Assembly (NCBI RefSeq): GCF_014696675.1
Contig: NZ_JACJQN010000001.1
Location: 248,001 to 312,000 of the forward strand
DNA length: 64,000 bases
Source of the DNA: Phormidium tenue FACHB-1052
Lineage (GTDB): Bacteria > Cyanobacteriota > Cyanobacteriia > Phormidesmidales > Phormidesmidaceae
Direction of reading: 5' to 3'
Every line of letters begins with the position of its first letter. Position 1 is the stretch's first letter. This document shows, piece by piece, positions 26,018 through 33,818 of the stretch. The position numbers were made by a program, and so were the translations under genes. The notes beneath the pieces are model-generated. The model ran no database searches. It worked only from the letters and a program-made list of their open reading frames with translations, and had not been told where the DNA came from.

Positions 26018-26533
26018 ATGGCTAGACCCCTCCATCTCGAACCTCATTTTTCAGCCGACGAGCTGAAAGCGCGATATCGCGCTAGCGGTGACCCGGTTGA
26101 GTCTCGACGTTGGCATCTGCTGTGGCTGGTTCACACGGAAACGTCCCTGACGGATGCGGCAAAAGCCGTGGGCTTAAACTACGACTATGCCCGAGCGGTC
26201 GTGAAAGACTACAACCGTGATGGTGCTGATGGCCTGCGTAATCGACGGAAAGACCAGCGACCGCAACAGTCTCGGAGTCTGCTCAACCCCGAGCAACTCG
26301 AAGCCTTAGAGGCTCGATTGCAATCGCCCCCGGACGATGACGGGGTCTGGAGTGGACCTAAGGTGGCGCGCGTCATCGCTGAGGTAACTGGAGTCCCTAA
26401 GGTCTGGCCCCAACGGGGGTGGGACTATCTCAAGCGCTTGGAGCAATCCCTGCAGGTGCCTCGTCCCCGGCATCGCAAAGGGGACCCTGAGGCCCAGGAG
26501 GCCTTTAAAAAAACTCCCGGAGCGCAAGGCTGA
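26018..26533 (+). CDS. IS630-type transposase, N-terminal ORF (orfA)
   Basis: The 171-aa first part of an IS630-family transposase. It carries the DNA-binding helix-turn-helix region (ETSLTDAAKAVGLNYDYARA, then VVKDYNRDGADGLRNRRKDQ) and a second helical segment around GPKVARVIAEVTGVPKVWPQ. The frame stays with the transposase through EAFKK, enters a run of seven A residues (26507-26513) and ends soon after at TGA 26531-26533 in non-family residues. Full-length transposase needs a change to the +1 frame at or near the A-run. Confidence 0.88.
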   Translation: MARPLHLEPHFSADELKARYRASGDPVESRRWHLLWLVHTETSLTDAAKAVGLNYDYARAVVKDYNRDGADGLRNRRKDQRPQQSRSLLNPEQLEALEARLQSPPDDDGVWSGPKVARVIAEVTGVPKVWPQRGWDYLKRLEQSLQVPRPRHRKGDPEAQEAFKKTPGAQG

Positions 26534-27077
26534 ACTGGAGCAGCAATATCCTGAAGCCCTCGTCGAAGCCTGGTCGTTTGATGAGCATCGCCTGGGTTTG
26601 AAACCGATTATTCGTAAAGTGTGGGCCAAAGTCGGGCAGCGACCGTTGGCCTGGGTGAATCCACGCTATGAGTGGACGTACCTCTACGGGTTTGTTCATC
26701 CAACAACCGGCGATACCGAATGGCTCATTCTGCCTCGAGTGAATGGTTCTTGGTTTAATCAAGCCCTGGCCGCCTTTGCTGAGCAAGTTGGGGCTGGCCC
26801 GCATAAGCAGATCCTGTTGGTGGTTGATGGGGCCGGATGGCACAACTGCAAAGACCTCGTGATACCCGAGGGCATTCATCTGGAGGTGTTACCGCCTTAC
26901 TCACCCGAGTTGCAGCCAGCAGAACGACTCTGGCGACTAGCCGATGAACCTTTAGTCAATCGCTGCTTTGGCGCCCTCAGTGATCTCGAAGAGGTTCTTG
27001 AGGCTCGCTGCCGCACGTTGCTGTCGATGCAATCCGAGATTAAAGCCTTGACCAATTATCACTGGTGGCCCGCATGA
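26511..27077 (+). CDS. IS630-type transposase, catalytic ORF (orfB)
   Basis: Catalytic DDE half in the +1 frame relative to orfA. Reading directly from the A-run gives KLPERKAELEQQYPEALVEA, then WSFDEHRLGLKP with the first catalytic Asp. Later come LLVVDGAGWHNCKD with the second Asp and LEVLPPYSPELQPAERLW with the final Glu. The first start codon inside the frame (TTG 26598) lies after the first catalytic Asp, so independent translation would give an inactive protein. One A fewer in the run would fuse the two ORFs perfectly. The element is therefore either using slippage or broken by a one-base insertion. Confidence 0.87.
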   Translation, partial: KLPERKAELEQQYPEALVEAWSFDEHRLGLKPIIRKVWAKVGQRPLAWVNPRYEWTYLYGFVHPTTGDTEWLILPRVNGSWFNQALAAFAEQVGAGPHKQILLVVDGAGWHNCKDLVIPEGIHLEVLPPYSPELQPAERLWRLADEPLVNRCFGALSDLEEVLEARCRTLLSMQSEIKALTNYHWWPA

Positions 27078-27328
27078 AACGCCTAATCGTTTCGGGGGTA
27101 ATCTATTCGGATTTAGTATAAGTAGATTTTCTATTGCCATTACATCGAACTGTTTATCTAACAACGTCGACCAAGTGCTTATACCTACTCAATCCGAAGG
27201 CAAACAAATGTCGGACATAGGATGAAGAAGCACGATCGCAAAGAAAGGATTTCAGCTTGACACGATGAATTTAGCGGATTTTGGAGAAATTTTAGGGTTA
27301 AAGCATACCTTACTGACTTTAAAGGCCC

Positions 27329-28276
27329 CTACAACCCTAGTCGGGCGCTAATGGTAGCTAGCACTGACTGACTTAACGCATCGTAATCGTAGCCGCCTTC
27401 AAGGCCAAACAGAATTTGGTCGGTAACACTCAGGCATTGCTGGGTAAATGTGCCGTAGTCCTCGGGGTTTAGGTTGATATTGGCCAGCGGGTCGGCGGCG
27501 TTGGCGTCATACCCAGCGCTAATAATGAGCAGATCGGGATTGAATGCCTTGAGAAAGGGAATTACCTTTTGTTCGAACTGCATCTGATAAGTGTCGCTAG
27601 CGCTGCCAGGGGGCATGGGTAGGTTGAGGACATTTTGGTGAAAGCCAGTTTCACTGCTGTGGCCAGTGCCAGGGTAGGCGGGGAGCTGATGGAGCGAGCA
27701 GTAGGCGATCGCAGCATTCCCCTCTACCAAAGCTTGCGTTCCATTGCCGTGGTGTACATCCCAATCAAGGATAGCAACGCGATTGATCGTGGATTGGTTT
27801 AGAGCGTAGTGAGCCGCGATCGCCGCATTGGAAAACAGACAAAACCCCATGCCGCGATCGCGTACTGCATGATGCCCCGGTGGTCGTGCCAGGACAAAGG
27901 CCGATTGCCCCGTCTCAAGCACATAATCGACCCCGTCAAGCCAAGCACTCACCGCCAGCTGCGCAACGGCATAGCTCTCCTCAGACACCACCGTATCGCC
28001 ATCGATGTGGCCACCGCCAGTGTGGGCAATCTCCCGCAGAGCCCTGACGTAGCGAGGGTTATGAAGCTGGGCGATTAGGGTGTCCACATCGGCCCGCTGA
28101 GCCACCGGAGTTGGTTCGCGCCAGTCAAGATGGTCGACCCAAGAGACCTTCTCCAAAGCGGCTACGATCGCCGTCAACCGTCCCGCATTTTCGGGGTGAA
28201 AACTACCCGTATCGTGGGCCAAAAAGGCAGGTGAATAGATAACAGCAAAATCGGCCAGGGTAAGAGCATAGTGCAC
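27329..28276 (-). CDS. Histone deacetylase-like amidohydrolase (class II HDAC/AcuC family)
   Basis: Zinc-dependent deacetylase of the arginase/deacetylase fold; bacterial members act on acetylated proteins, polyamines or small amides. Characteristic stretches are HDTGSFHPENAGRL at the N-terminus, RPPGHHAVRDRGMGFCLFSN with the catalytic His pair, and LDWDVHHGNGTQ with the zinc Asp and His. The second zinc Asp is in ISAGYDANAADP, followed by LEGGYDYDALS. At 315 aa it has standard length. The start is GTG 28276. It is divergent from gyrA, and context does not indicate a substrate. Confidence 0.92.
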   Translation of the reverse strand: MHYALTLADFAVIYSPAFLAHDTGSFHPENAGRLTAIVAALEKVSWVDHLDWREPTPVAQRADVDTLIAQLHNPRYVRALREIAHTGGGHIDGDTVVSEESYAVAQLAVSAWLDGVDYVLETGQSAFVLARPPGHHAVRDRGMGFCLFSNAAIAAHYALNQSTINRVAILDWDVHHGNGTQALVEGNAAIAYCSLHQLPAYPGTGHSSETGFHQNVLNLPMPPGSASDTYQMQFEQKVIPFLKAFNPDLLIISAGYDANAADPLANINLNPEDYGTFTQQCLSVTDQILFGLEGGYDYDALSQSVLATISARLGL

Positions 28277-28447
28277 GGCAAACTCAGGGGTAGTGAACTA
28301 CTACGAATTAAAGATTTGGCCGGGGCGGCGAAACAACGCCAAATCAAGCCTCTTGTGCCCCTGCATCTACCATAGCGCCCGCCTATTTGAACCGGGGAAT
28401 TCGTGCTAAAATATAACTCACATGAGTCCGCAAAAAACATACTGATC

Positions 28448-28492
28448 AAGCGCTATTCAGCACCGCTCGGTGCGAGGGTCTGACTAGCGCTT
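28448..28492 (+). promoter_or_regulatory. Hairpin in the gyrA leader
   Basis: AAGCGCTA (28448-28455) pairs with TAGCGCTT (28485-28492), and an inner GCACC (28460-28464) pairs with GGTGC (28469-28473). The two-tier structure ends 31 nt before the gyrA ATG. A TAAAAT/TATAAC promoter-like region is just upstream at 28407-28417. It is probably in the transcribed leader and might tune gyrA expression. Confidence 0.5.
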
Positions 28493-28523
28493 TGTTGTTC
28501 GCAAATTCGGAGTTTTTGAGCCT

Positions 28524-31127
28524 ATGGCGACCCCAGAAGAGCGCATCGTCCCTACCGATCTGCGCGTTGAAATGCAAAGCTCTTACCTGGAATACGCCAT
28601 GAGCGTAATCGTAGGTCGAGCGCTGCCAGACGCCAGGGACGGACTCAAGCCGGTGCACCGCCGCATTCTCTACGCCATGCACGAGCTGGGTTTAGCCGCC
28701 GATCGCCCCTTTCGTAAGTGCGCCCGTGTGGTGGGTGAAGTGCTCGGTAAGTATCACCCCCACGGCGACACAGCGGTGTACGACGCCCTGGTGCGCATGG
28801 CCCAAGACTTTTCCATGCGGGTGCCGCTGATCAACGGCCACGGCAACTTTGGCTCCATCGACAACGACCCCCCAGCGGCGATGCGATATACCGAGTGTCG
28901 CCTGCAATCGCTGACCAGCGACTCGCTGCTGCAAGACATTGAGTCTGACACGGTCGATTTCGCCGACAACTTTGATGGTTCCCAGCAGGAACCGGTGGTG
29001 ATGCCCTCGCGGCTGCCCCAGCTATTGCTCAACGGCTCTTCGGGCATTGCCGTGGGCATGGCCACCAACATTCCCCCCCACAACCCCGGTGAGCTGATTG
29101 ACGGTGTGATTGCCCTGATCAATAACCCCGACATCTCCACTGCCGAGCTGATGGAGATCATCCCTGGCCCCGACTTCCCCACGGGCGGGCAGATCTTGGG
29201 CCGCAGCGGCATTCGCGATGCCTATATGACCGGGCGCGGCTCGGTGACCATGCGCGGCGTGGCCAGCATGGAAACCATTGAGCACCGGGGACGGCCCGAT
29301 CGCGAAGCCATTATCATCACCGAGCTGCCCTACCAGACCAACAAGGCGGGCATGATCGAGCGGATCGCCGAAATGGTGAACGAGCGCCGCCTGGAGGGCA
29401 TTTCGGACATCAGGGATGAGAGCGATCGCGACGGCATGCGCATCGTCATCGAGTTAAAGCGCGATGCCTATCCGCGGGTGGTGCTCAACAACCTCTACAA
29501 GCAGACGCCCCTGCAAAACAACTTCGGCGTCAACATGCTGGCCCTGGTTAACGGCGAGCCTCAGCTCCTCGGCATCAAGCGCATGCTGGAGGTCTTCCTT
29601 GAGTTTCGCGAAGAAACCATCGTTCGCCGCACCCGGTACGAATTGCGGCGAGCCGAAGAAAAAGATCACATTCTCCAGGGCTACCTAATTGCCCTGACGA
29701 ATTTGGATGCCATCATTGCGCTGATTCGCGGGGCTGCCGACACCCCTGCCGCCAAGCAAGAGCTGATGGACACCTACAGCCTGTCAGACTTGCAGGCCGA
29801 TGCCATTTTACAAATGCAGCTGCGCCGCCTCACTGCCCTAGAAGCCGACAAAATTCAGCAAGAGCACGAAGAGCTGGTTGCCAAAATCACTGATTTGCAA
29901 GACATTTTGGCCCGGCGCGAGCGCATTCTCGAAATCATCACTACCGAGCTGGGGGAGCTCAAAGCCAAGCACGACAGTCCCCGCCGCACCGTGATCGAGA
30001 TGGACGACGGGGAACTCACCGATATCTCCCTAATCGCCAACGAGCAGGTGGTCATTTTGGTCACCGATCAGGGCTATATCAAGCGCATGCCGGTGGCCAC
30101 CTTTGAGGCCCAAAGTCGCGCTACCCGAGGCAAGGCCGGGGCCAAAATGAAGGAAGACGACGGCGTGCAGCACTTCATCACTTGCTACACCCACGACTAC
30201 TTGCTGTTCTTTAGCGATCGCGGCGTCACTTACGCCCTGCGGGCTTACCAGATCGCCGAAGGCTCCCGCGCTGCTCGGGGTATGCCCATTGTGCAAATGC
30301 TGCCCATTCCCAAAGAAGAGGCGATCACCTCGGTGCTGGCGGTGCGTGAGTTCACCGACGAAGATTACCTGGTGATGCTCACCCAGGGCGGCTTTGTGAA
30401 GAAAACGGCCCTATCAGCCTTTAGCAACATTCGCACCAACGGGTTAATTGCCATTTCCCTCGAAGAGGGTGACCACCTACGGTGGGTGCGCCTAGCCCGC
30501 AATACCGACAGCATTTTGATCGGTTCACGGCGGGGCATGACCATTCACTTTAAGGCCAATGACGACCAGTTGCGGCCCCTGGGTCGCCCCACCCGCGGCG
30601 TGCGCGCGATGTCTCTGCGCGACGGCGACGAGCTGATCAGCATGGATATTCTGCCTAGCCAGGTGGTCGAAGCGGTGCAGGCCGCCGAAAACGATGACGA
30701 TGATGACGATACGATCACCAATGGCAGCGAGAGCGGCCCCTGGGTGCTCGTGATCACTGCATCGGGCCTTGGCAAACGGGTGCCGGTAGCCAAGTTCCGC
30801 CTGCAAAACCGGGCCGGTATGGGCCTGATGGCGATCAAGTTCCGCAAGCGTGACGACACTCTGGCCTCGCTGCTAGTGGTGGGCGAGGGCGACGAGCTGA
30901 TGTTGGTCACTAACCGGGGCATCATCATCCGCCAGCGGGTGAACGACATTTCGATTCAGTCGCGACCGGCGACCGGGGTGCGGTTGCAGCGGCTTGATGC
31001 GGAGGATGCGATCGCGGCGGTTGCCGTCGTCCCCCCGGCGTTGCAGGAGGAACCCTTTGAGGACACAGTAGAAGCGATTGTGGAAGCAATCGAGGAGGCT
31101 GCCGAAGCCCCTGCTCAGGAGGAGTGA
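28524..31127 (+). CDS. gyrA: DNA gyrase subunit A
   Basis: Type IIA topoisomerase subunit that breaks and rejoins DNA and, with GyrB, introduces negative supercoils. The N-terminal catalytic core is intact: [20 protein letters not shown], the helix [10 protein letters not shown] and the active Tyr122 in MRYTE. Residue 83, a Ser in E. coli, is Thr here. The C-terminal beta-pinwheel follows, with a GyrA-box-like [10 protein letters not shown]. An acidic insert of six Asp ([10 protein letters not shown]) lies between blades, and an acidic Glu/Ala tail ends the 867 aa. It is preceded by a structured leader. Confidence 0.96.
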   Translation: MATPEERIVPTDLRVEMQSSYLEYAMSVIVGRALPDARDGLKPVHRRILYAMHELGLAADRPFRKCARVVGEVLGKYHPHGDTAVYDALVRMAQDFSMRVPLINGHGNFGSIDNDPPAAMRYTECRLQSLTSDSLLQDIESDTVDFADNFDGSQQEPVVMPSRLPQLLLNGSSGIAVGMATNIPPHNPGELIDGVIALINNPDISTAELMEIIPGPDFPTGGQILGRSGIRDAYMTGRGSVTMRGVASMETIEHRGRPDREAIIITELPYQTNKAGMIERIAEMVNERRLEGISDIRDESDRDGMRIVIELKRDAYPRVVLNNLYKQTPLQNNFGVNMLALVNGEPQLLGIKRMLEVFLEFREETIVRRTRYELRRAEEKDHILQGYLIALTNLDAIIALIRGAADTPAAKQELMDTYSLSDLQADAILQMQLRRLTALEADKIQQEHEELVAKITDLQDILARRERILEIITTELGELKAKHDSPRRTVIEMDDGELTDISLIANEQVVILVTDQGYIKRMPVATFEAQSRATRGKAGAKMKEDDGVQHFITCYTHDYLLFFSDRGVTYALRAYQIAEGSRAARGMPIVQMLPIPKEEAITSVLAVREFTDEDYLVMLTQGGFVKKTALSAFSNIRTNGLIAISLEEGDHLRWVRLARNTDSILIGSRRGMTIHFKANDDQLRPLGRPTRGVRAMSLRDGDELISMDILPSQVVEAVQAAENDDDDDDTITNGSESGPWVLVITASGLGKRVPVAKFRLQNRAGMGLMAIKFRKRDDTLASLLVVGEGDELMLVTNRGIIIRQRVNDISIQSRPATGVRLQRLDAEDAIAAVAVVPPALQEEPFEDTVEAIVEAIEEAAEAPAQEE

Positions 31128-31277
31128 ACTTGTAGGTTTGCCACCACGCCGTCTAGGCAGCTATGGAGGTGCTCTACCCTCGGGTTTATCAAACTACGCA
31201 AGTCATGGGGTGTATCTGACCACATACGCCCTTTTGCGATCGCGCTGACTCAGTAAGACCCAATCCGAATCACATAA

Positions 31278-31362
31278 CCCCGATTCCCTAAAGGCTAAAC
31301 CGTAGGGGCGTAGGCGTCGCCGAACAGGCTCGCTCTATGGCATTCGCCCTGCTGAATCGGGG
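31278..31362. repeat. Dyad element with G+C-rich interior
   Basis: CCCCGATTC (31278-31286) and GAATCGGGG (31354-31362) are perfect inverted arms around 67 bp that include the small palindrome GGCGTCGCC. The size and structure resemble small intergenic repeats of cyanobacteria. I cannot assign it to a family. Confidence 0.5.
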
Positions 31363-31374
31363 ATAGCCTCAACA

Positions 31375-31425
31375 GCAGCCCCTGGTTAGGCAGCGATTGT
31401 TGACCGCTGCCTAACCAGGGGCTGC
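31375..31425. terminator. Perfect 21-bp hairpin between convergent genes
   Basis: GCAGCCCCTGGTTAGGCAGC plus G (31375-31395) and its exact complement (31405-31425) flank a 9-nt loop, ATTGTTGAC. It lies between the ends of gyrA and the SRPBCC gene, as a bidirectional terminator would. Neither side has a T-run, so it may stop or protect transcripts by structure alone. Confidence 0.55.
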
Positions 31426-31477
31426 GATCGCTCATGAGCGCCATCAGCCAAACCCTTTGACATGCTGAAAGAACGAA

Positions 31478-32044
31478 TTAACCGCCAGAAAGCATGAGGG
31501 TGCGATCGCTAATTGCTTTTAAGTTGCGGCTTAGATCATTGCGAATGTGCCGCTCGATCAGCGCTACCGGCATCGCGCGGGGAGGACGAATCACCAGGTC
31601 ATAGCCCAGGCAAACCAACTCACCAGCAACATCCTTAACAGGCTCTAACGTCCATTTGCCCTCAAACTGGCGAAAATCACCTTCCACCATTGAAAAGCGC
31701 AGTTCTCTGGGGAAAGCCTCGACCATATCGAGCACCACACGGGCGCAAAACTTGATGTTGAGAAAGCACTGGGAGCCAATTTGCTCTAGCCGAATGCCGC
31801 CGTCGGGATGACTCAACCGCTGACTGTGGGAGAGGTTTGGAATAAAGCTCGACAGGTTGTTGTAGTCTGTCAGCACCTGCCAGACCTGATCGACCGTAGC
31901 AGAAATCTGGGTTGACGCCACAATACGGCGCTGCTGCCCCTCCAGCTTTTCAGTACGGACGATGACGCCTGACACCTGAGCAAAAACCTCAGCGTCTAGG
32001 AGCGCCGATTCATGGTTGTTGGTTTCGGGGGTTGTCGCAGTCAT
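31478..32044 (-). CDS. SRPBCC (START-like) family protein
   Basis: A 188-aa protein of the polyketide cyclase/dehydrase-like SRPBCC group, a fold that binds hydrophobic ligands in a deep cavity. The core segment reads ASTQISATVDQVWQVLTDYN, then LSSFIPNLSHSQRL, followed by alternating strands and a long C-terminal helix (PVALIERHIRNDLSRNLKAI). These are typical of the coenzyme Q-binding/cyclase subfamily found widely in cyanobacteria. There is no signal peptide. No partner gene is adjacent, since the histidine kinase upstream is separately spaced. Its ligand is unknown. Confidence 0.86.
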   Translation of the reverse strand: MTATTPETNNHESALLDAEVFAQVSGVIVRTEKLEGQQRRIVASTQISATVDQVWQVLTDYNNLSSFIPNLSHSQRLSHPDGGIRLEQIGSQCFLNIKFCARVVLDMVEAFPRELRFSMVEGDFRQFEGKWTLEPVKDVAGELVCLGYDLVIRPPRAMPVALIERHIRNDLSRNLKAISDRTLMLSGG

Positions 32045-32150
32045 AGGTCAAAACCAGCCGCTAAGGGTGTAGTTTGGCCAGGCCACTACGCCTGTGCCCA
32101 GAATACCAGCAAATTTTGCTGGTATGGTGTTGCCCCTATGAATTTTGGCC

Positions 32151-33500
32151 CTACGAATTGGGGATAGATTTGTCATGGCGTTCAAACTCAAGGGTAAAAC
32201 AGGTTTGCCAGAGTTGGTCGTTGACGGGCTGGCTCGACACCTTTATAGTGCCCCCCAGCTGCTCCACTAGCCCACGGGCGAGGGCCAGTCCGGTGCCAGT
32301 GCCAGCAATGCCCTCTTTGGTGGCACTGGCACCCCGGCGAAACTTATCAAAGATGTGGGGCAAGTCGTCTGCCTCAATGGCTTGCCCTAGATTGCTAACT
32401 TGCAGAGTGACACGCCCGTTTTGGGCCTGATTGTCTGCCAAGGCAAAGGTCACAACCGTTTTAGGGGTTGAGTACTTGCGGGCGTTATTCACCAGCTCTT
32501 TTAGCACTTTGGTCAACCGCTCTGGATCGGTGGCTAACAATACTGGTCGAGACGGTAACTGTAGTGCCAGCGTTAGCTGAGCCTGGTGAAGCTGTTCCTG
32601 GGATTGATTGGCCAAATCAGTGAGCAGCTGCCCTAAATCCGTAGATTGGCGAACTTCTACAGGAACCTTAGATTCAAGGGTTTGCAGCATCAGCAGGTCG
32701 TTCACCAGGTTAATTTCGCGGGTGCACTGCTGTTCCAAAATATCTAAATACATGGCCGATCGCTCGGGGGTGAGATCGGGGCGGCGCAGCATGCGAATGG
32801 CCAGCATCATGCTGGTCAGGGGGGTGCGTAGCTCGTGGTTGAGGGTGCTGAGAAAGTCTTCTTTCAGGTAGTTGAGATAGCGCAGCTGCTCGGCATGGTG
32901 CTGGGCTTGCCCCTGGAGGTAGTGCTGGTGAAAGGCGATCGAACCTAAGCTAGCCAAGTTGGTCTGGACAGTGGGCTCAAGGCTCAACCCCTTAGTCCCC
33001 AGTAGTAGCATAGCGCCCTGCAACCCTGCCCCATCTACAGCAATGGCCGTGCAGTGCGAAATGGTGCGTAGCCAGGCAGGCGTCTCTGCTTCATTCCGCA
33101 ACAGCCCTGCTAACCCCTTTTGCCAAGACAGCCGAGCCTTGCCAGCCGCTTGGGCAATGGTTTGCTGAATAAGATCTAGGGCTACCCGGCGCTGCCGGTC
33201 TAGAGTCAAGCCGATTGGGGCGTCACCAAACTGGTAGCTAGTAGTGGCTCCCCCCTGATGCCAACAGGTGTAAGTCAACCCGTGGTCAGGATAGTGGCAG
33301 AGCAGCAGACAAGCCCCTGCTCCCAAGTGGGTGCCCAGCACCTCCGCTAGGGACGGCAACATGTCAGGCTCATTGAGCGTAGCGGCTAGGGCATGAACCA
33401 GCGGCCAGGTTTCGCGACCTTCACAAAGATTAGGGTAGGTAGAGGCTAACCCCTCGGGTGGGCGAGCCTGGAACAAAACCGTCGGATTTTCCGAAGCCAT
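32151..33500 (-). CDS. Sensor histidine kinase with N-terminal GAF-like region
   Basis: Two-component sensor kinase of about 449 aa from the ATG at 33500. The first 200 residues resemble a GAF-type sensory domain (ACLLLCHYPDHGLTYTCWHQ and similar strands). The HisKA dimerisation domain has the phospho-acceptor His in FLSTLNHELRTPLTSMMLAI. The HATPase domain shows the N-box LKELVNNARKYS and the G-boxes DLPHIFDKFRRG and GTGTGLALARGLVEQLGG. No transmembrane segments are seen, so it should be cytosolic. No response regulator is next to it, making it an orphan kinase. The input signal is unknown. Confidence 0.92.
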   Translation of the reverse strand: MASENPTVLFQARPPEGLASTYPNLCEGRETWPLVHALAATLNEPDMLPSLAEVLGTHLGAGACLLLCHYPDHGLTYTCWHQGGATTSYQFGDAPIGLTLDRQRRVALDLIQQTIAQAAGKARLSWQKGLAGLLRNEAETPAWLRTISHCTAIAVDGAGLQGAMLLLGTKGLSLEPTVQTNLASLGSIAFHQHYLQGQAQHHAEQLRYLNYLKEDFLSTLNHELRTPLTSMMLAIRMLRRPDLTPERSAMYLDILEQQCTREINLVNDLLMLQTLESKVPVEVRQSTDLGQLLTDLANQSQEQLHQAQLTLALQLPSRPVLLATDPERLTKVLKELVNNARKYSTPKTVVTFALADNQAQNGRVTLQVSNLGQAIEADDLPHIFDKFRRGASATKEGIAGTGTGLALARGLVEQLGGTIKVSSQPVNDQLWQTCFTLEFERHDKSIPNS

Positions 33501-33818
33501 GGGCAACCATCCAGCGAACTGTTCCTGACCTCCTGAGCCGAAGGTGAAGTCTGGGCTAGCCTGACCTCACCCCCGACTACCCCTAGCTTATCCACTGACT
33601 TGCAAGCCAGTATCCGTGAATACGCCAATTTTTTGCTTGCTGCCGCTTGGTAATATCCGCAATCTCGCCGCGACCGTGAGTTCAGATTTGCATCGTTTTC
33701 ATCGGCTGATGACGTTGCCTCTACCCTAATCGTCAGCAGGACATTAGTATTAATGAAGTCAGGGCCGGGGATGACTAGCTCGCCACCTTGGCAAAAATTC
33801 TTTTCCTAACGGGTTCCT
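33501..33818. other. 318-bp divergent intergenic region
   Basis: It lies between the leftward histidine kinase and the rightward HerA-like gene and should hold both promoters. A TATTAAT at about 33749-33755 could be a -10 element for the ATPase gene, but no good -35 lies at the right distance. No small gene or stable hairpin stands out. Confidence 0.45.

Larger units (their letters stand above)
25974..27116 (+). mobile_element. IS630-type insertion sequence
   Basis: A 1.14-kb element with imperfect terminal inverted repeats. The left end is TACCAAATCCGACT (25972-25985). The right end, ATTCGGATTTAGTA (27105-27118), read on the other strand is TACTAAATCCGAAT, giving 12 matches in 14. A TA flanks each side (25972-25973 and 27117-27118), as expected for TA target duplication by the IS630/Tc1 superfamily. 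Inside are two ORFs of one transposase in different frames. Confidence 0.85.
31128..31477. other. Intergenic region with two inverted-repeat structures after gyrA
   Basis: No gene is present in 350 bp between convergent gyrA and the SRPBCC gene. The region holds a 9-bp dyad spanning 31278-31362 and, right after it, a 21-bp perfect hairpin (31375-31425) merging into a HIP1 octamer. The two are listed separately. Confidence 0.7.
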
